Assembly (NCBI RefSeq): GCF_035013165.1
Contig: NZ_JAYGJQ010000001.1
Span: 1,860,001-1,924,000, forward strand
DNA length: 64,000 bases
DNA from: Bacteriovorax sp. PP10
GTDB lineage: Bacteria; Bdellovibrionota; Bacteriovoracia; Bacteriovoracales; Bacteriovoracaceae
Reading direction: 5' to 3'
The translations under genes were made by a program, and so were the position numbers. How positions within the stretch are numbered: the stretch's first letter is position 1; each line of letters opens with the position of its first letter. Shown here piece by piece: positions 42,868-51,784 of the stretch. The notes beneath the pieces are model-generated. The model did no database searches, had not been told where the DNA came from, and saw only the letters and a program-made list of their open reading frames with translations.

Positions 42868-43806
42868 ATGATAAAGTCACGGTGGTTTTACCATCCCTTA
42901 TTTATTTTTATTTTCTCGCTTCTAGCGTTGGCGCTGTCGCTGTTTCTCTATATCCGCTCGTATTTGCAAGTCAACGAGGCGCTGCAAGACGTCGTTCTCA
43001 AATACAACCTGAATGCCAAGCAGATTTTCCAGGGAGAAACCTGGGTTCTCATTTTGACATTGTCACTTTTAGTATCAGTTATTCTGGCAGGACTTCTGAT
43101 CATTTATATCTACTACCAAAAAATGATTCAGCTTTATCGGTTACAACAAAACTTCATTAACGGGTTTACCCACGAGCTAAAAACTCCCATTGCCTCCCTG
43201 CAATTATTTCTTGAAACATTTTCTCGTCATGAATTAGAGCGCACTGAGCAGCTCCGTTATCTCGATTACATGAAACGCGATACAAAACGCTTGTCTGACA
43301 ACGTAAATCGCATATTACAGCTTGGCCGTCTTGAAGACCGCGACGTGAAGGCCGAATTCAGAGATGAAGACGTGGTTAGCGTCATCAGCGATTTTATTAA
43401 AAATACTCCTCATCTTTTTGATGAGGGCAGAGTACTTTTTGATAGTTCTTTAGAAAGTTATTTCATGCAAATCGATTTTGCTTTGTTTGAAATGCTGCTG
43501 ATGAACTTAGTAACCAACGCTTTTATTTATAATAAATCCCGCGAAAAAATCGTTACGATCAAGCTTGAAGTTATCGGTAAAAATTTAGTGATGGATATTA
43601 TCGACAATGGTATTGGTTTGGATAAAACTGAATTAAAGAGAATTTTTAAAAAATTCTACCAGGTGGGGAAAACTACCAAAGGATCCGGTCTTGGTCTCTA
43701 CATCGTTCAAAGTATCGCCAGACTTCACAAAGGTGAAATCACGGCCTTCAGCGATGGCATAGGAAAAGGGACGACATTTAGAGTAATTTTTAAAGGAACT
43801 CAGTAA
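42868..43806 (+). CDS. Sensor histidine kinase
   Basis: The 312-residue kinase has two membrane helices (about 10-29 and 58-82) with a short periplasmic loop between, then HisKA with His102 in GFTHELKTPIASLQLF and HATPase boxes NLVTNAFIYNK, DIIDNGIGLD and KGSGLGLYIVQS. ATG 42868 is chosen because longer readings would run into deoC and disrupt the N-terminal helix. It lacks a strong ribosome site. It is followed after 4 nt by its response regulator, so the pair is one operon. The small periplasmic loop makes the input unclear. Confidence 0.92.
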   Translation: MIKSRWFYHPLFIFIFSLLALALSLFLYIRSYLQVNEALQDVVLKYNLNAKQIFQGETWVLILTLSLLVSVILAGLLIIYIYYQKMIQLYRLQQNFINGFTHELKTPIASLQLFLETFSRHELERTEQLRYLDYMKRDTKRLSDNVNRILQLGRLEDRDVKAEFRDEDVVSVISDFIKNTPHLFDEGRVLFDSSLESYFMQIDFALFEMLLMNLVTNAFIYNKSREKIVTIKLEVIGKNLVMDIIDNGIGLDKTELKRIFKKFYQVGKTTKGSGLGLYIVQSIARLHKGEITAFSDGIGKGTTFRVIFKGTQ

Positions 43807-43810
43807 GCAT

Positions 43811-44584
43811 ATGGCCATCGTTACACACAATACAGCTAAGAAAATTCTCATCATTGATGATGAAAAGCATATCGCTGAAGCGATTAAACTCAACCTTCGT
43901 ATGTTAGGCCATGATGTTCTTCACGCCATCAATGGACTTGAAGGATTAAATTTCTACAGCGAATACAACCCTCAATTAGTCATCGTCGATTTGATGATGC
44001 CAGAAATAGATGGTTTCGGAGTTATTACCGAAATCAGAAAGCGCGATGCTAAAATTCCTATTTTAGTTATTTCAGCAAAAGAGCAAGTAAAAGAAAAAAT
44101 CAAATGCTTAAGCCTTGGTGTTGATGACTATTTATCAAAGCCATTTGACCTGGATGAATTTTTATTACGAGTAGATAGACTCTTAACGAGAATGGAGTGG
44201 AACAATTCAACTCCCGAAGGAAAACACGAAATTGAAGTTAATGAAGTAGAAGCATTAGGGGAGAGTTTTGACTTCGGTGATCACACTGTAGATTTTAAAA
44301 ACCTTAAAGCATTCTGTTTTAAATCGACTAATCCTCAAACCTTCGATCTGACATTACAGGAAATAAAAATCTTAAAAGTCTTTTTCGCCCATCCTAATTT
44401 GCCAATGACCAGAGAAGAGATTCTGGAGACCGCTGTGGGGTATCAGCCTGGCGTGAGTACGCGAACTTTAGATAATTTCATTGTGCGTTTTAGAAAGTAT
44501 TTTGAAACTGATCCTAAAGATCCGAAGTTTTTTAAGAGTGTCCGCTCTGTAGGCTATCTTTTTGATAAGTCTGGCGAGCAGTAA
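43811..44584 (+). CDS. OmpR/PhoB-family response regulator
   Basis: The 257-residue regulator has a receiver domain (IIDDEKH acidic pair, phospho-acceptor Asp60 in VIVDLMMPEIDG, switch residue in ILVISAK, Lys in LSKPFDLDEF) and a winged-helix DNA-binding domain (about 150-255; LTLQEIKILKVFFAHPNLPM, TRTLDNFIVRFRKYFETDP, SVRSVGYLF). It is partner of the preceding kinase. The regulon is not visible; the neighbouring fabI gene has its own promoter. Confidence 0.92.
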   Translation: MAIVTHNTAKKILIIDDEKHIAEAIKLNLRMLGHDVLHAINGLEGLNFYSEYNPQLVIVDLMMPEIDGFGVITEIRKRDAKIPILVISAKEQVKEKIKCLSLGVDDYLSKPFDLDEFLLRVDRLLTRMEWNNSTPEGKHEIEVNEVEALGESFDFGDHTVDFKNLKAFCFKSTNPQTFDLTLQEIKILKVFFAHPNLPMTREEILETAVGYQPGVSTRTLDNFIVRFRKYFETDPKDPKFFKSVRSVGYLFDKSGEQ

Positions 44585-44629
44585 AGACTCTGTTTCTCCA
44601 CAGATTACGCACCCGCACATCACTTCTTT

Positions 44630-44658
44630 TTGACAGACAAAGTGATCTAAATTACTCT
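44630..44658 (+). promoter_or_regulatory. Candidate sigma-70 promoter of fabI
   Basis: A perfect -35 TTGACA at 44630-44635 is followed after 17 nt by TACTCT (weak -10), 30 nt upstream of the fabI start, which has its own AAGGAG site. Confidence 0.5.
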
Positions 44659-44687
44659 TTCCATCACATTATTATTAAGGAGTTAAA

Positions 44688-45455
44688 ATGGGTCTTCTCA
44701 CAGGGAAAAAAGCATTAATTCTAGGCGTTGCAAACGACATGTCTATTGCATGGGGAATTGCAAAAGCTCTAAAAGCTGAAGGCGCTCAAGTTGCTCTTTC
44801 TTACTTAAATGAAAACTTACAAAAACGTGTTGATCCACTAGCGGCAGAAGTTGGTGCAGATTTTACATTCGAAATGGATGTAACAAATAACGAGCACTAT
44901 GAACGCATTCAAAAAATCGTTGAAGAAAAATGGGGCAAGTTCGATATTCTTGTTCACTCACTTGCTTTCGGCGATAAAGCAGATTTAAAAGGACGTTTTG
45001 TTGAAACTTCTCGTGAAGGATTCAAGATGGCCTGCGATGTTTCTGCTTTCTCATTAATTGGTCTATGTAATGCTCTTAAAGGCAACATGAACGATGACTC
45101 TTCAGTTATCGCGATGACATACCACGGATCAACTAAAGTTCTTAAAGGATATAACGTTATGGGAGTAGCGAAAGCTGCACTTGAAGCGTCTGCAAGATAT
45201 TTAGCTGACGATCTGGGTCCTCAAAACATTCGTGTAAACTGTATTTCAGCAGGTCCAATTAGAACTCTTGCAGCTTCAGCTGTTCCTGGTCTAAAAGACT
45301 TCTTAAAAGTTATCGAAGAAAAAGCTCCGATGAGAAAAAATGTCACTCAAGAAGATGTGGGCGGGACAGCTGTGTACCTGTCTTCACGACTTTCTTCAGG
45401 TGTAACGGGACAAGTTATTTATGTTGATTCAGGTATCAACATTATGGCGCAATAA
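44688..45455 (+). CDS. fabI: Enoyl-[acyl-carrier-protein] reductase (NADH)
   Basis: The 255-residue short-chain reductase performs the last step of fatty-acid elongation. The NAD-binding ILGVANDMSIAWGIAKAL is the FabI-type variant of the Rossmann loop, VHSLAFGDK is present, and the catalytic pair is in KGYNVMGVAKAALE (Tyr-x6-Lys) with the substrate loop ISAGPIRTLAASAVPG. It lacks any fusion and is of normal length. It should be the target of triclosan-type inhibitors. A hairpin follows the stop. Confidence 0.97.
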   Translation: MGLLTGKKALILGVANDMSIAWGIAKALKAEGAQVALSYLNENLQKRVDPLAAEVGADFTFEMDVTNNEHYERIQKIVEEKWGKFDILVHSLAFGDKADLKGRFVETSREGFKMACDVSAFSLIGLCNALKGNMNDDSSVIAMTYHGSTKVLKGYNVMGVAKAALEASARYLADDLGPQNIRVNCISAGPIRTLAASAVPGLKDFLKVIEEKAPMRKNVTQEDVGGTAVYLSSRLSSGVTGQVIYVDSGINIMAQ

Positions 45456-45482
45456 TACAATTAAGTTTTCGTCTTAAATACG

Positions 45483-45508
45483 TCTCCTGAGGCCTTGGCT
45501 TCAGGAGA
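45483..45508 (+). terminator. Terminator-like hairpin after fabI
   Basis: A 12-bp stem TCTCCTGAGGCC / GGCTTCAGGAGA (one G-U pair) with a 2-nt tip and only a short T-tract downstream. Confidence 0.6.
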
Positions 45509-45598
45509 TTTCTAAACCACTCCGTTAGACATTTATCCAAATGTGAATTAAACTTATTTATATATTTAAGCTTAATGCGTGCATTTTTTTAAAGGAGT

Positions 45599-48112
45599 AT
45601 GAAAATGTTTAACAAAAAAAACTATCTTATTGCTGCGGGAGTTATCTCTTTCACAGCGCTAGGTACATTCTTAGTTTTGAAACCTGTGCATAACAACACA
45701 GGAAGTACTCTTCTTTCAAACATTCTTGCGGTTAAAACTTACTCGCTTAACGAGTTGGTGAAAGGTCTTGATTGGAATAATGACGGCTACGAGATCATGG
45801 TTAATCAGACCATGACAGATGAGCTGACTTTCCAGCAAGTTCAAAAAAGTCTTTTAAACCCACTTGAAAAACAATTTACAAAAACTGGCGAAAAAGATTT
45901 TCAATCTTTCTTCACGAAAGAAGGCGTACAGATTTTTGGTATCAATATTAATCCTTCAACTGTAGTTGATGAACATGATGGAATAAAAAGACTTTCATGG
46001 AATGAAACAACTCCAACAATTACAAAAGAAATTAATTTAAATAACTACGCTGCTAAGTTTTCACATGTTGAAGATTTTAGACTGGATATAAAAAACTTTA
46101 ATATCTCAATGGATGACAGAAGAGATTCGGATGCCACGACTTCTAAAATGGTTCTGGAAGGATTCATGGATCTTAGAGGTCAAACGACTGAAGGCACTCG
46201 CCGTCAGGACGTAGGGCCGGTTAAACTGGTTGTAAAATTAGTTGATGGTGAATGGAAAATCCAGGAAATGGCCTTCAAGAATGTCGTGACAACTACAAGC
46301 AGTAGAGCACCGGCATTTAAATCAGAAACAGCAACCGCTTTCAATGAAGGAGCACCTTCTGTTTATCTTCGTCGTGAAGCGATTAGAAGAGGTGGGTATG
46401 CATTATCTCTAACAGACATCAATCAAGATGGTGTTTTAGATATGTACGTTGGAACTCAACAAGAATCAGAAATCTGGATGTTTGATAAAACAAAAAACAA
46501 ATATGTCAGAAGTATGCAAGAAGCTTTAAAAGGCGAGAAGATGGTAAAGACTGCAATCTTCACTGATCTTGATAACGATAAATTCGAAGACCTTTTTCTA
46601 ACGACATTCAATCCAATTTATCAAGGTGATGGACAGAATGAAGACCTGGTTCTTTATAAGAATAGTAAAAACACACTGACAAAAGTGGTTGATCCAGCAA
46701 AAGGAATGAGAAAAATTTCTACTTATTACCCAATGCCAGCAGTGGCCGGAGATTTTAACGGAGATGGGCTAACTGATATCTACGTAGGATTTCCAGGGAA
46801 AAAAGATTTTACGTTCACTAATTTATCAGGTCATGAAATTGACGGTGATATCGCAGTTCAAGGTTTATTCATGAACCGTGGAAGCATGACCTTCAATGGA
46901 AATGAAGCACATTTTCCAACGATCAAAGAAGGTAATAGACAGCACTTGTTTCCACACGCTGCTTTAGCAGTAGACTGGAATAAAGATCACAATATAGATA
47001 TCGTCGTTATCGATGATCAGGAAAATTTAAGTCCGTTTTATTTAAATAAAGGGAATGCTAAGTTTGAACAAGTCGCAGAGAGAATCGGTATCCGTGATAC
47101 ATTAAATGCTATGAGTATCGCGGCCGGAGATTTTAATAATGACGGTCTGATGGATTTTGTAATGACATCAATCAGTCTTGATGCCGGACAGAGATCTGAA
47201 AATGCGATGATTAATCACTGGCATAAAGTAAAGGACAAATTTAGAACTGGAGTATCTGGAAACGGAATCAGATTATTTCAACAAGCAAAGAATGGAAACT
47301 TCGATGAAGTGACAAATATGGCGGGACTTAATTATCCAGGTCAGGGTGCCGCTGGAGTTGAATTCGTAGACTACAATAACGATGGTAAACTTGATATCTA
47401 TCTTGCAAATGGATTGTGGTCAGGTAACGATAGAAACCAAGAGGTTGGTCATTACTTCATTAATATGATAAGAAAAGAGTTAGGTGCAAATGAAGCTGAT
47501 TTAAAAGACCGCGCTGACAAGTCAGCAGCTTCGCCATTCATGAACTTGCTGATCGACTTTAGAGGAGATATTTTCAACTCAAATCTATCAGGAGATAAAA
47601 CTTTATCACTTGGTGGATACCAACGTAATCGTCTTTACAGAAATAACGGCGATGGAACTTTTACAGATGTCGCTTTCATGGAAGGCGTAGATTCAATCAG
47701 TGACGGATATGTTGTAGCATTAGGTGATCTGGATAGAGACGGAAAAATGGATATGGTCCTTAGAAATGGTGACCCTGCTCAAAAGGATTACACATTCCCG
47801 GCCGTAGAAGTTTTACATAACAATGGACCGTGGGAAGGAAAATCAATTGATCTTGCTCTAAAAAATAACAGAGGCGTAGATGCTATTGGTGTTGGTGCGA
47901 CGATTGAATATGAAGGTACTACTCAGTACAGACAATTAATTTCAAATAATGGTGCAGCTCAAAGTGAAAGAGTTCTGCATTTTGGAATTGGTAAAAGGGA
48001 CACGGTTCCAAAACTTACGATTCACTGGGCGTCGGGCGATAAAGTTTATACAAACTTAAAGGCAGGCAGACATGAGTTTTCAGAAATCTCATCTATTTTA
48101 AGTCAGCAATAA
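45599..48112 (+). CDS. FG-GAP/VCBS repeat protein with ASPIC/UnbV-like C-terminus (CRTAC1 type)
   Basis: The 837-residue protein has an N-terminal membrane/signal segment (about 9-27), a region of about 230 residues of its own, then beta-propeller-type FG-GAP/VCBS repeats with calcium-binding loops, e.g. DINQDGVLDMYVG, DLDNDKFEDLFLT, DFNGDGLTDIYVG, DFNNDGLMDFVMT, DYNNDGKLDIYLA and DLDRDGKMDMVLR. The end (GVGATIEYEGTTQYRQLISN ... FGIGKRDTVPKLTIHWASG) is the ASPIC/UnbV domain. It is likely exported or membrane-anchored and calcium-binding. ATG 45599 has GGAG immediately upstream; the ATG two codons later has better spacing. Confidence 0.9.
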   Translation: MKMFNKKNYLIAAGVISFTALGTFLVLKPVHNNTGSTLLSNILAVKTYSLNELVKGLDWNNDGYEIMVNQTMTDELTFQQVQKSLLNPLEKQFTKTGEKDFQSFFTKEGVQIFGININPSTVVDEHDGIKRLSWNETTPTITKEINLNNYAAKFSHVEDFRLDIKNFNISMDDRRDSDATTSKMVLEGFMDLRGQTTEGTRRQDVGPVKLVVKLVDGEWKIQEMAFKNVVTTTSSRAPAFKSETATAFNEGAPSVYLRREAIRRGGYALSLTDINQDGVLDMYVGTQQESEIWMFDKTKNKYVRSMQEALKGEKMVKTAIFTDLDNDKFEDLFLTTFNPIYQGDGQNEDLVLYKNSKNTLTKVVDPAKGMRKISTYYPMPAVAGDFNGDGLTDIYVGFPGKKDFTFTNLSGHEIDGDIAVQGLFMNRGSMTFNGNEAHFPTIKEGNRQHLFPHAALAVDWNKDHNIDIVVIDDQENLSPFYLNKGNAKFEQVAERIGIRDTLNAMSIAAGDFNNDGLMDFVMTSISLDAGQRSENAMINHWHKVKDKFRTGVSGNGIRLFQQAKNGNFDEVTNMAGLNYPGQGAAGVEFVDYNNDGKLDIYLANGLWSGNDRNQEVGHYFINMIRKELGANEADLKDRADKSAASPFMNLLIDFRGDIFNSNLSGDKTLSLGGYQRNRLYRNNGDGTFTDVAFMEGVDSISDGYVVALGDLDRDGKMDMVLRNGDPAQKDYTFPAVEVLHNNGPWEGKSIDLALKNNRGVDAIGVGATIEYEGTTQYRQLISNNGAAQSERVLHFGIGKRDTVPKLTIHWASGDKVYTNLKAGRHEFSEISSILSQQ

Positions 48113-48119
48113 ATAAACT

Positions 48120-48152
48120 CCCTCTTGTTGATTAAAATTATCAGCAAGAGGG
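48120..48152 (+). terminator. Hairpin after the FG-GAP gene
   Basis: A 13-bp stem CCCTCTTGTTGAT / ATCAGCAAGAGGG (one G-U) with a 7-nt loop. The T-tract is weak (ATATTTGA), so termination may be partial. Confidence 0.6.
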
Positions 48153-48293
48153 ATATTTGATAGTTACTTGCATTTTCATCATCTTATCTAGATAAAATCT
48201 AACCAAATCCCATTTTCCATTGGACCTGGAACCTTAAAAAAATGCTATAATAAACCTATGGCGCTTATACGAGTGCTATAAAAGGAATTTATT

Positions 48294-49001
48294 ATGAGTG
48301 AGAGCTGTTCACACGATCACGGAGTTGGTCACCACGATCACAATCACACTATCGAGTATGATCCAAAAAATACCGCCTTCAAACGCGTCCTTTGGATTTC
48401 ACTTATTCTAAACTTCGGAATGTTTTTCGTTGAACTTATTTACGGAGTTCTTTCCGGCTCATTATCACTTCGCGCTGATGCCATCGATTTTTTAGGTGAT
48501 GGAACAAATTATTTCGTCACACTTTTTATTTTAAACTCGGCCATTCAAACGAAAGCAAAAGTCTCATTAGCTAAGGCCTTTTTTATGATTGGTTTCGGAG
48601 CATGGATTTTGGTTGAAGCGACAATGAGATTTTTTTCTCATCAAGTCCCCGAATCATCCATCATGAGCTGGGTAGGATTTGCAGCTCTTTTAGTAAATGC
48701 TTTTTGTGTTCTTTTATTATACAAATTTAAAGACGGCGACAGTAACATGCAGTCCATCTGGTTGTGCTCTAGAAACGATGCTATCGGGAACGTGGCCGTT
48801 ATTGGGGCCGCGGGAATGGTCTACTGGCTTGGAACTCAATGGCCCGATTTAGTGGTCGCTATATTTATGGCCGGTTTAGCTGTGCACTCAGGTTTTCAAA
48901 TCATCCGCTCAGCTAGGAATGAATTGACTCATGGCCACCACACAGGTAAACCAAAGCTCAAAGAACATAAGCATGGTGCCAGCTGTAACCATGATCATTA
49001 A
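48294..49001 (+). CDS. Cation diffusion facilitator (CDF)-type transporter
   Basis: The 235-residue membrane protein has His-rich ends (HDHGVGHHDHNH and GHHTGKPKLKEHKHGASCNHDH) and six helices. Metal-site helices carry LRADAIDFLGDGTNYF (D-x3-D) and CSRNDAIGNVAVIGAAG, as in short CDF proteins without the cytoplasmic C-terminal domain. Zn/Cd/Co export is the likely role. A -10-like TATAAT at 48246-48251 lies upstream. The next gene starts 12 nt after the stop. Confidence 0.85.
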   Translation: MSESCSHDHGVGHHDHNHTIEYDPKNTAFKRVLWISLILNFGMFFVELIYGVLSGSLSLRADAIDFLGDGTNYFVTLFILNSAIQTKAKVSLAKAFFMIGFGAWILVEATMRFFSHQVPESSIMSWVGFAALLVNAFCVLLLYKFKDGDSNMQSIWLCSRNDAIGNVAVIGAAGMVYWLGTQWPDLVVAIFMAGLAVHSGFQIIRSARNELTHGHHTGKPKLKEHKHGASCNHDH

Positions 49002-49013
49002 AGACTAGAGTGT

Positions 49014-50177
49014 ATGGTAAAAAAACTTCATCAATCAGGCCTGAAGCTAACAGGTATTGCTCCTAATATTCTTCTTACTCACGTTATCAATACGGCACCT
49101 TTTTTATTTGCCGGTGAATTGGATACGAGCGGACCAGAGCGCGAGTTTTTAGCAAAACTCGTGTTCTACAAAAAGAATTTAAACGCTCTAAAAAATATCG
49201 ACCTGACAGAATACTTTCATATTTGTATGGCCGCTCATTGGACGACAGCAGGAACATTTGTTCCAACTGACGTCGACAACCAAATCCGTGAAGGACTTTG
49301 GAAACACTCTGATATCAAAAAAAATATCGAAAGAATGGCGAAACTTACGATCGCTTCATGGACTTGGGATTACGAACAAGTCACAAATAGAAAATCATAC
49401 AACCCTGAGCGCGGACAAGTGATGAGTACGCACGAAGGAACATGGTTGTCTGTGGCCATCGGTGCCTATAATGCTTTGATGAAGAATAAACTTTTTGATC
49501 TGGCAAAAGATGTGGCCGACGTTATTCTTGCTGAAGCTGATAAAGAAGAAAAACTTTTATTAGAGCTTCAGGAAAAAAGAGATCACGTAAATTTTCTTAG
49601 ATCGTCAGCTCTAATGGCCCACAACTTCGGCGACCTTGATCGAGTGATTGATCAATGGGAAATGCCGGAAGACGATGCTTTTAGAAAACGCATTTATAAG
49701 TTAGGCCATAAACTTAACGACGCTCAAAACCCAATTCTTGTTTTCACCGGACAAGTTAATAAAGCATTCTGTTCAGTTGAAAACCACCGTCACATGTCGA
49801 TGAGACAACCAAAATGTCTTCGTCGTTCAAATAAATTTTTAATTCCAGTTGGACCATTCATGGACAAGTGGGGAAGAGATTTAGGAGAGTCCAAGAATCT
49901 CACGTTAGATGAGAAAGGCGAGATCATTGCGGCCTTCGTAGAAGGTTTTAAACGCCAGGATACAGCACTTGGGTATGTTCGTGCTTATCATGGATTGTTG
50001 AGTAAATTACCTAATGGACTTGAATCTCTTGAGCAGAATCTTTCATACGATTTCGTACAAGAATTAAAAACATCAAAGTTTGGTGAGCTCGCAAAAATTT
50101 CTGAAGAAGAGATGATAGCGGATTACAAAAAACGTTTGGATGACTTCATTTGTCCAGTAACCAATATGAAATTCTAA
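49014..50177 (+). CDS. Hypothetical protein, 387 residues
   Basis: A soluble, helical protein with many His and Trp (FHICMAAHWTTAGTF, TIASWTWDYEQVTNRKSY, MSTHEGTWLSVAIGAY, NHRHMSMRQPKCLRRS). The spacing of His/Asp residues does not match a known metal enzyme that I can name. No signal peptide or membrane segment is visible. It follows the CDF gene by 12 nt and is likely co-transcribed, which might hint at metal handling. I do not recognise the family. Confidence 0.6.
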   Translation: MVKKLHQSGLKLTGIAPNILLTHVINTAPFLFAGELDTSGPEREFLAKLVFYKKNLNALKNIDLTEYFHICMAAHWTTAGTFVPTDVDNQIREGLWKHSDIKKNIERMAKLTIASWTWDYEQVTNRKSYNPERGQVMSTHEGTWLSVAIGAYNALMKNKLFDLAKDVADVILAEADKEEKLLLELQEKRDHVNFLRSSALMAHNFGDLDRVIDQWEMPEDDAFRKRIYKLGHKLNDAQNPILVFTGQVNKAFCSVENHRHMSMRQPKCLRRSNKFLIPVGPFMDKWGRDLGESKNLTLDEKGEIIAAFVEGFKRQDTALGYVRAYHGLLSKLPNGLESLEQNLSYDFVQELKTSKFGELAKISEEEMIADYKKRLDDFICPVTNMKF

Positions 50178-50248
50178 TGGAGTCGCATTTGCATTAATCT
50201 TATTGATTGCCTGAAAAAAGTTTTTTCGGGGCAAGAAAGGAGATTTGT

Positions 50249-50737
50249 ATGTCACTCAAAGCGTGGTCCAGTTCACTAACTCCCGGTAGAGCAGTACCAG
50301 AAAATTATATTTTTAATGGTATGGGATGCTCGGGAAAAAATATTTCACCTCCCATTGAATGGAAAGATGCCCCTGCAGACACCAGAAGTTTTGCAGTCAC
50401 TGTCTTTGATCCAGATGCCCCTCAAGCTGGGGGATGGTGGCATTGGGCAGTCGTGAATATCCCTCCTGAAGTCCATCTATTACCTGAAGGCGCTTCAACT
50501 AACGACGCTCTTCCAGAGGGCGCAGTCGAAGTTGAAACTGATTTCGGAATAAAACATTACGGTGGCCCTTGCCCGCCAAAAGGAGATCGTCCACACCATT
50601 ACATTTTTACGGTGTACGCTCTGAAAAATAGACAAGTGCCAGTCACGCCCCATTCGACGCCCGCTAGCATTAAAAAGCTCCTTGAGCAGGATTATTTAGA
50701 TAAAGCGAGCTTTACAGTTGAGTATGGCCGAAAGTGA
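50249..50737 (+). CDS. YbhB/YbcL (PEBP) family protein
   Basis: The 162-residue protein matches bacterial phosphatidylethanolamine-binding-like proteins: FNGMGCSGKNISPPIEWKDA, SFAVTVFDPDAPQAGGWWHW, YGGPCPPKGDRPHHYIFTVY and the C-terminal SIKKLL helix. The ligand-pocket residues DPDAP and GPCPP are intact. The ATG at 50249 is preceded by AAGGAGATTTGT. Function is unsettled in bacteria (ligand binding, possible kinase-inhibitor relatives). The start lies 72 nt after the preceding gene. Confidence 0.93.
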   Translation: MSLKAWSSSLTPGRAVPENYIFNGMGCSGKNISPPIEWKDAPADTRSFAVTVFDPDAPQAGGWWHWAVVNIPPEVHLLPEGASTNDALPEGAVEVETDFGIKHYGGPCPPKGDRPHHYIFTVYALKNRQVPVTPHSTPASIKKLLEQDYLDKASFTVEYGRK

Positions 50738-50772
50738 GATGTGAAATTGATGATTTACGTTTTTATAAGCGA

Positions 50773-50801
50773 TTGAAGCTTACACCTGATTCTGGTAAAG
50801 T
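50773..50801 (+). promoter_or_regulatory. Candidate sigma-70 promoter upstream of the Rnk-like gene
   Basis: TTGAAG at 50773-50778 and TAAAGT at 50796-50801 are spaced by 17 nt. The expected start is close to an ATG at 50808 that opens a 19-codon frame, giving a leader of about 135 nt before the Rnk-like gene. Confidence 0.45.
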
Positions 50802-50807
50802 AGACCT

Positions 50808-50867
50808 ATGAGTTATAAAGCTTTAATCCATTTTCAAATCTCTTCTCGCAAAACGATCGCACTATAA
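50808..50867 (+). other. Possible leaderless 19-codon reading frame
   Basis: MSYKALIHFQISSRKTIAL followed by TAA, beginning about 7 nt after the predicted -10. It has no ribosome site and may be a chance frame or a leader peptide. Confidence 0.25.
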
Positions 50868-50942
50868 GTTCGACTGGGCCTTATTAACCTCAGTCACCCC
50901 ATACATTGAATCTCTCTTAACCCCTAACAACAGGAAGTCCGT

Positions 50943-51311
50943 ATGTACGACGATGTGATTTTACTCACAGAGCGCGACTACTTAAGAATTAGACACATTC
51001 TTAGTACTCAAAACTCTGATGATTTCGAAAACTTAGAAATTGAAATTGAACGCGCAAAAATTATTGAAGAAAAGGAAATTCCTTCGGACTTAGTTCGAAT
51101 GAATACGACTGTAAGATTCATGACTCTTCAAGATGAAAAAGAAATGAAGCTCACGCTGGTTTTTCCAGAGGACGCAAATTTCTCTGAAGGAAAAATTTCT
51201 ATTCTTGCTCCACTAGGATCAGCATTGATTGGTCTGCGAGTGAACCAGGAAATTAACTGGATGTTTCCGGATGGAAAAACGAAAACGATTAAAATTTTAG
51301 AAGTTCTCTAA
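50943..51311 (+). CDS. Rnk/GreA-GreB C-terminal family protein
   Basis: The 122-residue protein has a short N-terminal helical part (ILLTERDYLRIRHILS) instead of the long coiled coil of GreA, then the GreA/GreB C-terminal fold: VRMNTTVRFMTL, MKLTLVFPEDANFSEGKISI and APLGSALIGLRVNQEINWMF. This is the Rnk-type (regulator of nucleoside diphosphate kinase) architecture that binds RNA polymerase without cleaving RNA. AGGAAG precedes the ATG. Assignment as Rnk itself rather than another truncated Gre factor is moderate. Confidence 0.85.
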   Translation: MYDDVILLTERDYLRIRHILSTQNSDDFENLEIEIERAKIIEEKEIPSDLVRMNTTVRFMTLQDEKEMKLTLVFPEDANFSEGKISILAPLGSALIGLRVNQEINWMFPDGKTKTIKILEVL

Positions 51312-51320
51312 AATGATTTT

Positions 51321-51350
51321 GCCAGACTTGGAGAGGACTCTGAGTCTGGC
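51321..51350 (+). terminator. Hairpin after the Rnk-like gene
   Basis: An 8-bp perfect stem GCCAGACT / AGTCTGGC with a 14-nt loop. There is no real T-run, so it may be an attenuator or RNA-stabilising element. Confidence 0.45.
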
Positions 51351-51471
51351 GGATTTGTTCCTATGCTTATCAATACTTGATTTCACTTCCCCAATCATAT
51401 TAATAATAAGAAGAGATTAGATTCCTCCTTGTTTTGTTTATCTTTGCAATTTTACATGGAAATAGCGTTGA

Positions 51472-51500
51472 TTGATAAATACGTCAAAATGACGTATAAT
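51472..51500 (+). promoter_or_regulatory. Promoter with palindromic operator of the toxin-antitoxin operon
   Basis: TTGATA (51472-51477) and TATAAT (51495-51500) are spaced by 17 nt. Between and overlapping them is an 8-3-8 perfect palindrome ATACGTCA-AAA-TGACGTAT (51479-51497). This is the expected layout for autorepression by the HTH antitoxin encoded just downstream. Confidence 0.75.
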
Positions 51501-51511
51501 GAGGAAGTCCT

Positions 51512-51784
51512 GTGTATAAAGTTGATTTTACTTTAGTTGATAAAGATCTTTCGAGGTTGCCAAAATATATAAGAGACAAAGCTTATGAGTGGGCAGGCTC
51601 TGTTGAGTATGCAGGTTTGGAAGAGATGAGAAAGAAGCCTGGGCTTCATGATGAACCCTTAAAGGGAAGATTGGCAGGACTAAGATCAGTGAGATTAAAT
51701 CGTGCCTATAGACTTATTTATAAATTAGAAAAAGAAGCTATCATCCACGTTATTGTTATTGAGGTAAATAAACATGAATACTAA
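51512..51784 (+). CDS. higB: HigB/RelE-type toxin
   Basis: The 90-residue protein has the RelE/HigB mRNase fold: RDKAYEWAGSVEYAGLEEMR, HDEPLKGRLAGLRSVRLNRA, YRLIYKLEKEAIIHVIVIEV-NKHEY. The Lys/Arg/His residues (KGRL, RSVRLNRAYR, C-terminal HEY) are those used for ribosome-dependent mRNA cleavage in this family. The start is GTG at 51512 with AGGAAG 5-7 nt upstream. Toxin-first order and an 11-nt overlap with the antitoxin gene are typical of HigBA. Confidence 0.88.
   Translation: MYKVDFTLVDKDLSRLPKYIRDKAYEWAGSVEYAGLEEMRKKPGLHDEPLKGRLAGLRSVRLNRAYRLIYKLEKEAIIHVIVIEVNKHEY

Noticed and set aside
50190-50225. A/T-rich hairpin (CCTGAAAAAA / TTTTTTCGGGG) before the PEBP gene
   Set aside because: The G/C part is mismatched and there is no downstream T-run; not convincing as a terminator.
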